Counted from the first letter of the stretch, positions 24,789 through 37,159 are shown. The stretch: 64,000 nt of DNA from Malus domestica (GCF_042453785.1 NC_091675.1:9560501-9624500), one strand, 5' to 3'. Numbers and translations: made by a program. Notes: generated from the letters alone by a model not told the origin.

Positions 24789-27700
24789 ATGGCGGACAAT
24801 CTTGATCAGTCCTTCCCCCTTCTTCAAGAAATCCTAAACTCGCTATCCCAATCAGTCGATCAACCCCAAACCTCCGTCTCAGAGCTCATCAGCTTCCTCA
24901 ATTCAACCCTAGACGCTGCTCTGTCAGACCCAGAAAACGAAGACGCAAAAGCCAACGCCTTCCGAGCTCTCACGAAAATCCACCAATTCGTCTCTTCCCC
25001 GTCACTCGACCAGGTTTCGTTTCGTTAAAGTCGTCTGCTTTTGGTCCTTTGCTTGTTTGTGCAGTTTGATGTTTACCAACTGTTTGATTGTTTGCCCAGG
25101 CGATCATCGAAGCACTCTCCTTTGAGTTGCCAATGGCGGTTTCGAAGTTCGGAGGCGTCTCGGATGGATGCCTGGAGGTCGTTGAGTGCACCATTGATTG
25201 CTTTATATCAATGTGTAGTCCACGAGACATGCTTTCGATTCTTTGTGAGGTAAATATGTGGCCTTTTTAGTGACTTTTATGTGAACTTGATACTTGTTGT
25301 ATTGATGATTTTGTTGGGTTTTTAGTTCTTTGATGATTTTTTGTTGTGATTGGGTCAGGCGTTGGCTCCCCCAAGTGAAGCAATCAGGGATTCTGGTTAT
25401 ATTGCGCCTCTTCTAACTGGGCTTTCGAAAGGTAATTTAAATGAGCTTAACTAATTAAATGGTTAACTAAACTAACAGTTGTATTGTTATCAGATGCATT
25501 TTGTGTTTCGTAGATTTAATTGAATTGTGCCAATTGAGTTGTTGCCAGCACTATTTTGTTAATTTTGTGTTGCTGTTTCTTTTGTTAATTTCAGTGTTTC
25601 TTTCCCTTCAGAGGCGTCACTTTGAGCAAGTGAAAGTGGCAGTTCCCATTATCGTTAAAGTTTTGAAGGGCCGGTCTTTGGAGTTGGAAGATGAAGATCC
25701 AGAATTTAAGAATTTGTTTGACAGAGCTATGGGGATTGCAAATTCCATACGTGCGGTTTGCCTAAAGTTGGTACATGACAAACTGATAAGATGGATGTTA
25801 CTAGTTTAGCGATATTCTTTGATTCTTATATATTCTCTATTTGATCCTGTTGATGTTCCATGACACAGGAAGGTGTAGCAAATGAAAAGCTTCGTGCTCT
25901 ACTTGGTCTTTATGTCTTACAGATTATGGTTGGCATCCTTTAATCAAAGTTTCAGTTTGACTTCTTTTTATCTTTGTTATATCAACAGAAATTCCAATCT
26001 GAACTCTATTACATATCAAGCCTCCCCTATTTGATTTGCTATCTTTCTGTTTTGCGTTTGTTTTCTTAAACACGCTGTTTATGTGCAGGCTGTTGTCAGC
26101 ATGAATCATAATGTTCCAAGTTCTCAGCCGTTTGTTTTGCAACTGTCTAGTTTTTTCCCATTTTGTGGTTTGTCATATCTTGGTGTGATAACTGGGTCGG
26201 ATGTTGACAAAATAACTAGGGCAGTAGTTGGAGGTAAATCCTTTCAATCAATGTTCCTTCCCTTGTATTCTATTATAGTTCACTCTATTTGTTACCCAAT
26301 TGTTAGGCCCTTGATATTTCGTTTCTTTTCTTGTTCCTTTGTACACTCAGAAGATGAAGATTATTATATGAGTTGTTTATCCGATGTCAAATGCGGTGCA
26401 CCTCTTTCAGGTTTATGTTTCTAAATGCTGATCACTCCATATTTATCAATTTTTTTTTGTAGCTCGACACTTTGTCAATTGATTTTTGTTTTTTTCTGTT
26501 GCTTTATTAAAGTGATCTGGGGCCATGCTTCTGATGACGTTGCTGGGGCTGCTGAGGAGGATTTGAATTCCGTCAAGGATGAACTTAAGGATAACCAGAC
26601 TAAAAGGTGGCTAGCTGTTGGCATGCTAAAGCACATACTAGCTCCTGCCACTCTGCCATGGGAACTTAAAAGACATGCCATCAATTTCTTGATTTGCATT
26701 ACAGATGGAAATATCTCCCACTGCGATGAACATAATGACTTCTCATCTTACACGACTTCCCTTTTTGCAGCTCTGCAGGTTGCCTCTTTACATCATTCTA
26801 CGTTTTAGGAACTTATTTATCAAAGAGGAAGAGAATCTAATCTTCTTTTTTTCCCTCATATGGGCATAGGACATTTTAGGCTGTTCAAATGATCATCATG
26901 TACGCATCAGATACAGTGCTGAGGAAGAATGCCTTTGAAGCTTTCAAAAGGGTGAGGATTTGTCTTAGTACTTGCATTTGTCCAGTAATATAAATACGTG
27001 ATGGTCTGATGCATTTTTCATAAGCAACTAATGGCTCAGTTTATGGTCATTTTGTAGTAAGCCCTTGCTTATCATGTACTCTACTTAATTTAGGTTCAAA
27101 GTAAATTATTTACGGTACCCTCTGAATATTACTGCTCATTTTGTCTACCAATCAAAATCAGATTATTGCTGATATTCCAGCTTCTCAGAGGTTCGACATG
27201 TTGAAGTCTTTGATCATAAATAGTAATTCTTCCTCGATGGTAAAACCTTTAGAGCCAGTTTTTGTGATATGTATTCCTTCATTTTTGTTGAATTATACTT
27301 GAAGCAGTTTTACCTAATGTGGCTGTTTCAACCATAGATTGCAATCCTTCTGGATATTGTTAAAGGAGAACTGCACAAGGAAAGCTGCCAAAGCGTGGGA
27401 AATGACGAAGTACCGCAAGCCAAACCACCTACATTGTTTTGGACTGCCAATGTCCTTGAATTGGTGGAGTTGATTCTGAAGCCCCCGGAGGGCGGACCTC
27501 CCTCTTTCCCTGAGGATACTGATGAGGTATTTCTTCAACTTGCTTTGTGAATATCTTTTCATAAGCTGCTTGTGGTAATGAAGTATTTATGTATGATTTA
27601 CCAATATGTGTTGAGGAGTCTTTGTATGTCGTCAAGCTTCAAATCTAAGATCTCAACAACATCTAAATATAAGATATTACAATACTTAGCTTTCCTACAA

Positions 27701-28567
27701 TTACGAAAAGTAATCTTAAAGGACTTCCAACTTGGATTTATCTTGCGCGACCATAAATTGGTGTAAATTAGGCAACCGGTAATCTTGTTTAACTGCTGCA
27801 ACTACAATCTTCAATCTCTGCAGTTCTTGATACCCTGAAGTTACCTTTCTTTTCCTCCCTTCATAATATTGTTCGTCATTACCAACAATGGTATTTCATT
27901 GCATAGCTGTTTTTAATTAATCCCCGGTCAGATGAACTGAACATATGTATACTTATCTGCCTTGAATGTCGACGTTTTGTCTCTGTCAAATATATTTGAG
28001 GTTAAATTTGATATGTCAGAAATTCAGGACTAAGTAGTCTAATTATCATATTCTTTTTATAAGATTCATTTTCTCTGTCCTTGAATTTATCTCACTGTTT
28101 TTATTTTTTGGGTAAATATTTATCTCACTGTTCAGATGAAAAGTAAAACCCTTTATCTTACAAGATCTGTAATATTGTTCTACAGGTTCTGTCTGCGCTC
28201 AATCTGTACAGATTTGTATTAATTACAGAATCGACAGGTAAACGTATATCATCATTGAATTAATTAAAGCAAACATAATTTTACTATCAGAGGAGAAATT
28301 ATTAGATTATGAGTCTGATTTGTACTCTGATGAAAAATTTGCACAGGAAAAACCAACCACACAGGAGTGATCTCCAGAAGCAATTTACAGAAAGCCTATA
28401 AGGGGTGGCTTTTACCCCTACGAACCCAGGTAACCGCCATGATGGCGGAGACCAGGAATGATTACGAGCTTCCAGTTGATGCACTTTGTACTTTAAACCC
28501 AATCGAGTTAGTTTTGTACCGATGCATTGAGCTTGTTGAAGATCAGCTCAAGCAACAGTCTATGTAA
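24789..28567 (+). CDS. ALF4: Aberrant lateral root formation 4 (ALF4) homologue
   Basis: ALF4 is a plant glomulin-like protein. In Arabidopsis it binds RBX1, restrains SCF ubiquitin ligases and is needed for lateral root initiation. Thirteen exons read on the plus strand: 24789–25013, 25100–25249, 25359–25431, 25595–25770, 25869–25928, 26089–26233, 26351–26410, 26513–26778, 26880–26951, 27162–27239, 27338–27526, 28186–28237 and 28347–28567. Frame is continuous and gives 588 residues. Recognisable stretches are EKLRALLGLYVLQIM, FFPFCGLSYLGVITG, WGHASDDVAGAAEEDL, TKRWLAVGMLKHILAP and the C-terminal LPVDALCTLNPIELVLYRCI. The protein is helical throughout, as expected for a HEAT-like fold. At exon 4 an alternative acceptor 17 bp downstream would run into a stop; at exon 9 the acceptor at 26880 keeps family-like sequence. 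Intron 11 (659 bp) is the longest. Confidence 0.9.
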
Positions 28568-28834
28568 CAGTCGTCATCACCTGCATATTTGTGTTTCTAG
28601 TCATTTACACCATTTACGGTGATACGAATGCGAAGTAATACGAGAATTTGTCTTGCTACCGGTTGTATAAACATAATTAGAGAGATAGGCACAAGGAGAT
28701 GTACAACTGGGGATTGCTAAGATCCCTCAAGTTTCACAACCAAGCATCTTTATTCCGATTTTGAAATTACGATTGCTACTTGAAAGAACATGCGATCTAT
28801 CTGAGTATGTAATTTTAATGATCTGTTGTATGAA

Positions 28835-29640
28835 TTTTTTTAAGGGTAATAAATATTTCACCATTAATCAAATAGAATGAGAGACATCATCGATGACGAA
28901 AAGGATTTCACGATTGCAAATGCAACAAAAAGACAATTCAAAACCTAACCACTTCGAACCAAACGTAAACATGCTCTCGACAAGATCTTACATCACTTTC
29001 TTATGAACTTGCAAAACATAATGCTCTTTTGGCAAAGAAGCCTTATGAGACATCATGAAGATATCCTCATGGTCCTTTGCCCGGCGAACAAAAATAAAAC
29101 CACAACCAAAACAAAACAAAAATATGACAACACAAAATAAACTATGATCCCTCAACGATGGGAGACCCACACCTAAGTTCCGAACCAACAGGAAAGATAA
29201 GCTCACAAGGCCTAAACTCTATGAGCCAGACCCGACATCGTCAAGACACACAAGGTAATTAGCATACCGTCATTGAAGACCATACAACGACAAGCAAACA
29301 TGACTGTGAATCCCTCAAACAATTGCAATGCTCCACAAGGGAAAGACCACACCACTCATTAATGATGTTGCAATCGTTGGCAAAAAACCTACTATGAGTC
29401 ACCTACAACAAACGTCGAGTTTCCTTAGCGTAATCCTTGACAAGCTCACTAACCACAAAATTACCACCTCAAATTTAAACAACAATCGTCGCTTTAAAAT
29501 TCAGGTTGAGCAGTAAGTCATAACCGTTGCAAAAGCTTTCCTCAAATGGAGAGTGACCACATGTCCATAATAACCACAACCACAAAGACTCTTCTGGACA
29601 AAGCGAGACAGCATCCCTACTAAAAATTAGAAAAGAAAAA
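28835..29640 (-). mobile_element. Possible LINE 3'-end relic
   Basis: On the minus strand this stretch ends in a poly(A)-like tract, seen on plus as a T run at about 28835–28842. The next plus bases (ATTTCACCATTAATCAAATAG) recall the 3' ends of other LINEs in the window. The sequence is C/A-rich and unlike its neighbours, but I find no reverse transcriptase or RNase H motif. This is a weak call. Confidence 0.25.
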
Positions 29641-29730
29641 TAAAGGATAAAAAAGGAATGTTGCCGACCCCAAGGCCAGATATCAGGGTCACGGTGGTAG
29701 GTTTCTTCTCCTTAATAGCTAAGGTTTTTT

Positions 29731-29841
29731 TTATTAGCACTTCAAAATCCCATTCTACACTCCTCATAAAGTGTATTTTTTTTTCTTTTAATTATAGAAA
29801 GTTTGGAATACCAAATGAGATATTTGAAGTGCTAATAACAA
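29731..29841. mobile_element. Short MITE, terminal TTATTAGCACTTCAAA
   Basis: The left end TTATTAGCACTTCAAA is matched in inverted orientation by TTTGAAGTGCTAATAA on the right, with partial pairing further inward. The element is about 110 bp and non-coding. Confidence 0.6.
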
Positions 29842-30448
29842 TTCTCTAATTCAAAAACGGATTTTATTTGTTTGCGATCAAAATTCATGCCAATGTGGTA
29901 CCTGTATTTCAATTTGGCTACTTGATTCAGTTGACTATTTTTCGTCTCATTTGGAAGTTTATGCTCACACGCAGCAATCAAAGAATCACACATCTGAGTC
30001 CAATAACATCAAATTAGGCAAAATAGACACAGATTATCGATAATTTACTCGATAATTCTTTTGAATTTGGAAATTAAAAGTATCTGATCACCCCATCTCC
30101 GCCCACTGTCTCCATACGCATCCTTATCCCCCCAACAACCCACCATTAAAAACACCCAAAAGATTCGGTGGAACTCGTACATGTTAGAAGGACTGTGTGG
30201 AAGGAGGAGATATATCTTTGTGTGGGTGGCTGAGATCCTTGACGATTCATTCATGTGTTCTCGGGAACAAGGCTACATACTATGTAGTTATAGTTTTACT
30301 TTTAACACATACGCAGAAGAAGTCAAGGTTTTACCATAAGACTTGTAATTACATAATTATACATTATTCAAAACAATTATTGGCAACATCTTCACTTCTG
30401 ACTATTCACGGTAAGGTACAATGAAGCTTCGTCTGACCTTATTTAGAA

Positions 30449-30659
30449 GGACAAGGATTGTCTGCCCTCCTTGTTCCCGTGTCCTCCTGTTTTGTATGAT
30501 CACGGTTAAGTCACGTTAACATTTTATATTATTTTTTTTATAGAAACAATAAGACAAAAATGAATAGTAATATGAAATGTTAATGTGACTTAACCGTAAT
30601 TATACAAACAGAAGGGTATGGAAGGATACGGAAATAAGGAGGGTAGACAATCCTTGTCC
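30449..30659. mobile_element. Mutator-type (MULE) MITE, 9-bp target duplication
   Basis: A 211-bp element has terminal inverted repeats of about 80 bp beginning GGACAAGGATTGTCTGCCC. It is flanked on both sides by the same nine bases, TATTTAGAA (30440–30448 and 30660–30668). A 9-bp duplication and long inverted repeats are the marks of Mutator-like elements. It has no ORF, so it must have been moved in trans. The intact duplication suggests a fairly recent insertion. Confidence 0.85.
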
Positions 30660-30991
30660 TATTTAGAACGTCATTTTTCATGACTCTAATTGTACTTATG
30701 TTTTTGGTTTAATAAAATCATCTCCATCTTAAAAACACTCATGATTAATTTGTTTGTTTAATGTTTTGCAGGAGAATAAATTACTAATCATGAGTTTTGT
30801 ATATACTTTAACGTACGCTTTTTGCATAAATAAATATGGCAGCAGCTTTGATCTCCAAAGTACAATTCGAGAAATACAACACACAGCAACTCAACCTCCA
30901 TGACAAAAAGACCATAATTTTTTAATCCTTCAGAGTAATTTGGGTGTATTAACTGTAAAATTTTAGACAAAGATTTCACGATAAAATTCTA

Positions 30992-31139
30992 GAGTTTTAA
31001 CGAAAAACTCATAGTACTGTTCACTTTAATGAAAAACTACATTTTTTAAAAAATCAAACCTGATACTATTCACTTTATCTTTTATTTTGTCCTTATTATT
31101 AAAACTCAAAGTTTTCAAACTTTTTTCATTAATTTTCCT
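30992..31139 (+). mobile_element. MITE family M1, copy 1
   Basis: About 150 bp, starting near GAGTTTTAACGAAAAACTC and ending near TTTTTTCATTAATTTTCC, containing TACTATTCACTTTATC and TATTTTGTCCTTATTATTAA. Two more copies lie at 40470–40624 (same orientation) and 40880–41030 (inverted). The family resembles a common apple MITE, from memory. Confidence 0.7.
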
Positions 31140-31919
31140 ATAAAATTGTTCAAGATACCCGATATTCTAGAACATCCAAAAGTCCCATTAAAAGCAACGC
31201 CCAACAAGATGCGTCCTTTTCTCCAACGTGACATCACTTTTATCATTTATTGGCACAAATTGACCGAAAAATTCTTTCATTTTAATCTATCAAATCAAAT
31301 AATTCGTATCAAATCAAAATTTAATGCAACGATTACAAACAAAATTTCAACTTTAAAATTTATAATAACTTCAATTGAATCAAATTTCGAAAGCATAAAT
31401 TCTCTGATTTAGCGGATTAGAAGGAAGAGATCTGTATATAACCTCTTTCCCAATTCACCAACTATTTTACCAAAATTAAAAGAGAAGGAGGGAGAGAGTT
31501 TTTGAAAACTAATCAAAATAAAAAGATACACGAGTCATTGACAATTTGACACGAGTTGTGGGACTGAAACTATAAATTGAATTTCGGATGAGGAAAAATA
31601 CGACAACGTTTCAACTACAAAAAATGATACAATTTGGATGGATCTAATATAATTTCAACGCGAGATTGAGAAAACTATTGAGGGTTTACCCTAAAAAGCA
31701 GGAACCTGTGACATAAAAGCACAATCTCTACAGCCATTAGGCTTTAGATATTGCTAATTTTACTAATTTAACCCCCCATACAACTCCAAGCAACTGGCAA
31801 CAGACCAGGTTAAATCCGTAACTTACCAAATACCCTCGACTTTCTACTTGTAGTAGTACCTACTGAAGTGAGCTCCTCTGGCGTGTGCTATGTTAGACAG
31901 GAGGACCGCTTTTCTTTCC

Positions 31920-34894
31920 TCAGCTCATCCCATATAGCATTTCGGAACCGGATTCTTCGACCGCCGGCACCATGTTCAAATCAGGCAGCAAGAAGGAATT
32001 ATCCCGGGCCGGAACATCATTGCTTTCAACGCAAGAATCCAATCGCGGGTGTGGACTTGGAGGCAAATCCGAAGGAATGTAGTATGCAGTGGTACTAGAA
32101 GAAGCTATTCTCTCATGGGGTTGGCTGGAAATTGCTTTCCCTGCTCCGTCAAAGTTTGCACTCAAATTCCTTGCAGAATGCAAGTCCAAATCAATCTGCA
32201 AAGACACAAATCGGATAGAAAATTAGGCGAAAATCCGTAAAACTATAAGATCCAATCCATAATTTATGTAAATTAACTAGAATCTGTCTCTCACCTTGAT
32301 TCTCTTAAAGTTGACATTTTTGGCTCTTTGCTCCTTGAAAGTTGCTTGTAAGGTCGCTATTTCCTTTTCCAGATGTGTCCTTTCCTTCAACAACGAACTT
32401 TCCTGCTCTTTAAGCTCAGCATATGTCTGACAAAATTACAACCAAGTCCATGTCAACAAAACAAACTTCAAATTAAGTCCTCCTATTAATTGCAGATTAC
32501 GAAACGGCCCATTAATTATTAAATTCTTACAATTATATTCCTTTGAATAGTGTAAGGGGACAAAACAAAATTTGGGGTTTAGTGTTTACCTTCTTTCTCC
32601 TTGCCCTCTTGGCGGCATTGGTGGTGCTGGTGGATTCATATGTACCATTACCCTGAAATTTCAATCCAAAAACCACATTTCAGCACATAAGCCCACCAAA
32701 ACACAAAAAAAAAACAATATCAAACTAGTAAAAACTATCGGATAAAGTTGTCCGACCACATCATTCATATGACTCGTCTAACAAAAAACATTAAATTTCC
32801 AAAATTTAGTGTCATCCGACTCCACGATGATTCCCACCAGTGCGAGAGCTGCCCAAATCGGAATCCCACATCTGTATCCACTACCAAGCCTGCAATTTAC
32901 CCAGCTATCGGCTACCCCGGATAAAGCTACTCCACGCCCAATGAAATGTAAGCTGGAATTTGACATCATCAAAATCCACGTGGCCACAACATGACAGGCT
33001 CCTTATTATATTCCTCACGTGACTTTCTCACATGACTTTCCTTCGCCATGGCCCTCCTCCAATCCAATCCCACATTACTCCTTTCAAATACCGCCTCTCC
33101 ACTTGCTGACAACTCCAATCTATTTTCCAAAATCCCCTTAATCGAAAAAGTTTAAAAACTAAATAAATAATACGATATTTTCAATTAAAAGACGCTTCCT
33201 CACCAAACAATCCTAGACCCTTAGATTTGGAAGACCCAAAAGTACAATCCCCAGATCGACGGCCGAAAACCAGCCGGGTTTTTCTCGATCTCCAGAAAGT
33301 GCAAGAAAAAGGGTTTTTTAAAGGAGACAGCTGAACCGATTCCTGCACCCGCGCCACACCGGATAATTACTCCAACAACCCCCCACTAAAAACGCCACAA
33401 CAAACCGAAACGCAGACCTATCACCTATCCCTAACGAAAAACTCACCGGACCCAGAAACTTTTAGTTACGACGGAAACATCGATAGTAAATCAAGTATTT
33501 TTATCCAAGGGTGAAAATTTTTAATTTTTAAAATATTATCCTTTTAATACACATAACCCACATAACTCATCATTTATATAAGGATACGTGGTATTCCATC
33601 ACATTTAAAAATCTTTCCAGCAGACCTAACCACGCTTTTAAGATAGGCCCCACCTCACCACCACACACCACCCCTATTTATAAAATGACCGAAATGCCCC
33701 GCCCGGCTTCTTACTTTTGACTTGACGAGGGATCCGACTTTTGTCGCGAGCAAAAGGGATTCAGACGAGAAAAGTTGGCCGGGTAAAGGAAGCTTCGGGG
33801 TTTTCAAACTGCCGTAAGTTTGGAATTGACGGAAGTGTCCTTGGGTAGCAGAATCTAGGGCGGAGTCTTGGGAGGGTAGTTTGGTGAATATAAACAAGAA
33901 TGACAGATGACCGGCGAAAGGAGCGAGACGAAAACGTGAGAAGGTCTCGATCTGCTACGTCACGTGAGCAAAATGCGAAAATACTTTGGCACGCCAGGGC
34001 ATTTTCGGGATGAAGACACAAAAGCTATACCGTCCACGGCGACCGACGACAGTTTGACCATTAGCGATCGGCGAGAAAAACACAGAAGGAAGAATCTAAA
34101 ACCGATATGACGAATTTGACCTCGCCAGCAGTAGCTGCTCAGGGGACGACAGCCGAAACGCGATACGAGCAAACAGAAACGTCCGTTTCGAAATCGAGCG
34201 TATACAAAAACGGAAAAAAAATTGACGAAGAAGGTAAATAAGTCGAAGGAAGAGGGACAAAAATGGTAAAAGTGACAAAGACGGCACGAAATGTGTCGTC
34301 CCACAGCCACGCGAAAAGCCTCATCAACTATAACAACACTGAGGCTCTCCGCTAGCGGCGCTGCTCAGCAGAGCTAGACGTAAATACGAAGCGCCGCCGG
34401 CCGCCGTGGGTATATCGGTCAATTAATAAATAGACTCGAAGAGTCATCGCTTCAGACACTGCGAGCAGAGATCAGCTAGCGGGAAATCCAAAGCACAAAA
34501 ATCGAAAAGCACAGAGAGAGAAAGTGATATGGACCTTGGATCTGGGGCAGCTGGACTCTTCAAAGCCGTCGGCGGTGGCGGATGGAGAGCCGGTACCGCC
34601 GCTCCATGAAAGCGGTGTCGTGGGGCTGCATCTAGTGGTGGAATCGGCACCGTTCTTGCCGCTGTTCCTCTGGTGCAAGACGCCGCCGTCGAATCTGGAA
34701 CCGGACGACGCCGCTTTGGAGCGTGGCATCCTTACACCCCACCTTAGCGTCAAAAGAGACTGCGACATCGGAGACGATGACCGCAGCGAAGACGACGGTC
34801 CCGCCGCCTGCGCCTGCTTGAGCCGCAGCAGTAGCTCGACCACGAGCACGTCGTCGGTCATCGCCGCCCTCGTCCAATCGTCTTGAACCACCAT
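31920..34894 (-). CDS. Putative nuclear repressor: bZIP-like segment plus DLNxxP (EAR) motif
   Basis: I do not recognise a named protein. Four exons on the minus strand (34894–34535, 32652–32590, 32426–32295, 32195–31920) join in frame with GT–AG borders to give 276 residues. Exon 1 (1–120) starts MVVQDDWTRAAMTDDVLVVE and is serine-rich, with RCSPTTPLSWSGG. Exons 2–3 encode NAAKRARRKK (132–141), basic and a likely nuclear signal, then leucines at exactly seven-residue spacing: 146, 153, 160 and 167. This resembles a bZIP, but the zipper begins 4 residues earlier than the canonical N-x7-R-x9-L spacing predicts, so DNA binding is uncertain. Near the C-terminus DLNMVP (257–262) fits the DLNxxP type of EAR motif that recruits TOPLESS co-repressors. 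I infer a plant-specific transcriptional repressor or adaptor. Intron 1 is 1.88 kb and promoter-like inside. Confidence 0.78.
33674..33682 (-). promoter_or_regulatory. Candidate internal TATA box in intron 1
   Basis: The minus strand reads TATAAATAG, a canonical plant TATA box, inside intron 1 of the EAR-motif gene. A CACGTG G-box lies about 285 bp upstream on the same strand (33961–33966), and the surrounding DNA (about 33.6–34.4 kb) is GC- and CpG-rich like a promoter. It could drive a shorter transcript containing exons 2–4. There is no transcript evidence. Confidence 0.35.
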
Positions 34895-34920
34895 CTCTGA
34901 AGCTACAAACCCAGAGTTCT

Positions 34921-34956
<36 letters not shown>

Positions 34957-35060
34957 GGAGAGAGGGTTTTTAGAGAGAGAAAGGAGGGTGGCGGATGCGC
35001 GAGAGAGAGAAATGAAAGAGATAGAGAGCGGTTGGGGGGTTGAAAATATATATATGGTGG
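34895..35060 (-). promoter_or_regulatory. TATA box and GA/CT-rich 5' leader of the EAR-motif gene
   Basis: On the minus strand CCATATATATATTTTC (35045–35057) is a likely TATA box. It is followed by a long CT-rich leader, seen on plus as GAGAGA from about 34921 to 35025, and the ATG at 34894. CT-rich leaders are common in plant genes. The GA run is also a length-variable microsatellite. Confidence 0.55.
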
Positions 35061-35820
35061 TGGAAGAAAGTGGGAGTCGATGATTCTTCCGGTTTTTTCA
35101 ATTTTTTTTTGTTTTTTGTTTTTTTGGTGGCGTTGTTTGGGTGGGTCTGTGTGACTCTGACTCCTTTTCTTCTCTTTCTTTTTCAATTTTCTTTTCTCTA
35201 TTTTTCCTTTTTTTTTTGGGTCCCACCGGTTGACGTGTTGCACTGACAACTTTCATTTTGTCATGGGTTCATTTCAATGGGTTTTTGCTTTTGGTGGGCC
35301 TTTGTAATGCCGGTCTTCCAAACGGCACCGTTTGAAGGTCCAACCCATTCCTCTCCTGTGCTTGAGACGACAACGTTTTTGGGTCCATCCCCCATTCCTG
35401 TCTTCGTTGTGTGGCAAAGGGGGCAAAAAGGGCGTGAGGATGACCTCTTCAAACTTTTCGGCCTATTATAATACGTTCTTGGCACAATGCCACTAATCTA
35501 GTCCTTAAGAATGTTTGATTCGATTCTCTATGATTTAAAATTAAAATGTCAAATAAAACCCCTATATTACGGTGAACATTTTAGTGGGTCTACTGATTAC
35601 CATATTAGTTGCGTTGAATTGTGAACATTAAGTTTTATTTTGATGGTAAAAGTTTAATCATGCGTTCTATAGGTGGATTTGATTAGATTGAAGCATTATT
35701 AACGGATTGAAACTAACACACTGAATGACAATTCATCTTAAACATACATAAATATTAGAGAGAGGGATAAATATACTTAAAATTCAGTGACTTTTGAACG
35801 CCCTTGTTTGTTAATTCTTA

Positions 35821-36240
35821 GGGGGGATGTATTCAATCGGGATTTTGAAGGATTTTAATTCTTTTAATGAATCTAAGGGTATTCAATCATGATTTTAAGT
35901 GATTCTCTAAAATTGAAGGTGTATTCAATTAGAATTTTAAGATAGTTTATTAAAATCCGGGTGTATTCAATTAGGATTTTAAATAAATTTATAGCATTTC
36001 AGGTGTATTCAATTATAAATTGATTTTAAAGAATTTGATAAAGTTGAGGAATTAGAGGGAATTTGAAATATTTCGTAGTGTATTTTAAGCATCCACAAAT
36101 CTCACCTCTCCCCATGAGATTTCGAGGGAATTGAATCAAAATTTTATATGAAATCTCTAAAAATCAATTAAACTCGATAAAAATCCATAAATTTATAAAT
36201 CCATTAAAATCTCTTAAATTCTCAATTGAATACACCCCTC
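35821..36240. mobile_element. PIF/Harbinger-like MITE, TTA duplication, tandem terminal motifs
   Basis: A 420-bp element begins GGGGGGATGTATTCAATCGG and ends TTGAATACACCCCTC, flanked by TTA on both sides (35818–35820, 36241–36243), the 3-bp duplication typical of PIF/Harbinger elements. The terminal motif GTATTCAATxxxGATTTTAA recurs about five times in direct orientation inside the left half (near 35830, 35880, 35932, 35964 and 36005). It has no coding capacity. Confidence 0.75.
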
Positions 36241-36974
36241 TTAATTTGAATTGTAAAATTCATATATTAAATAGTTTTTGTGATTTTACAATATCAATTC
36301 ACATGATTTAGGCCTAATTTGACGTAAGTATTGAATATTTGTCACTTGTACTCACATTATGAAAGGAGAAAGAAACCAATTAAGCCCAACCTATAAAACC
36401 GCCAAATCCAATTTGCCTAAAATGGTTTAGGCGAGTTGGTATGCCCATTTTCTTGAGTGAGAGTGAATTTGAACAGTTCCAACGCAAACTTTAGATAATT
36501 ATTGATTAAATACATGTATTTATTGCATTTAGTTCCGCAATTAATAATTTTCTTTTACTAGTTCGAATAAATAAATATTAGCATTGTCCCACACACCACT
36601 TGTGTGAATAACGGTGGACGTGGAAACTTTTACTGGTAATGTTTTTTATATATATTTTTTATGAGAGAAAGACATAATTTACAATTCATACAAAATAAAA
36701 AATAATTCTAATGTTTTGATGATATGTGGATGAGGAAAAGAGAAAAAACAATAATAAAAATTCTGTGCAAATTTATCTTAATGTTCATGATTTTATTTGA
36801 ATTTTTTATTGAATACGAATAAAGATTAAATCGTTATTTCAACCTCTTTTAATTGATAAAGATGGTTCTTTAATATAGTAGAGATGATTGGGAAAAAAAA
36901 AAATATAGTAGAGATGAAAAAAATGACTTGATAGTGTCAAGATACCTTAGTAGCATTCCAATAAGATGTTATGA

Positions 36975-37130
36975 TAAATGTTAAGGAAACTCTCTCAAAA
37001 GTGGAACTCTACATGAACTCTCTGTCACCTCATGTTTTAATATGTTGACATAGAAGTTGAAGTTAAATTGTGAGGTGGTAGAGAGTCCATGGGGAGTTGT
37101 ACTTTGAAAGTCTTCTTAGCATTTCTCAAA
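36975..37130. mobile_element. MITE family M2, copy 1
   Basis: Starts GGAAACTCTCTCAAAAGTGG, contains GAACTCTCTGTCACCTCATG, and ends with inverted counterparts (GTACTTTGAAAGTCTTCTTAG). A second, diverged copy lies at 51690–51850. The ends form imperfect inverted repeats. Confidence 0.65.
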
Positions 37131-37159
37131 TGTTATCGAATAATTTTGTTGATGCACAA

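Larger units (their letters stand above)
28568..31700. other. Intergenic with MITEs, no gene supported
   Basis: Downstream of ALF4 the DNA is AT-rich and non-coding. It holds a candidate LINE-like relic (28835–29640) and three MITEs (29731–29841, 30449–30659, 30992–31139). Short ORFs here lack motifs. Confidence 0.6.

Noticed and set aside
34632..35249. 205-codon minus-strand ORF overlapping the EAR-motif gene start
   Set aside because: It is the CT-rich leader and exon 1 read in the wrong frame; its sequence is low-complexity (SLSLSL, KKKEKK).
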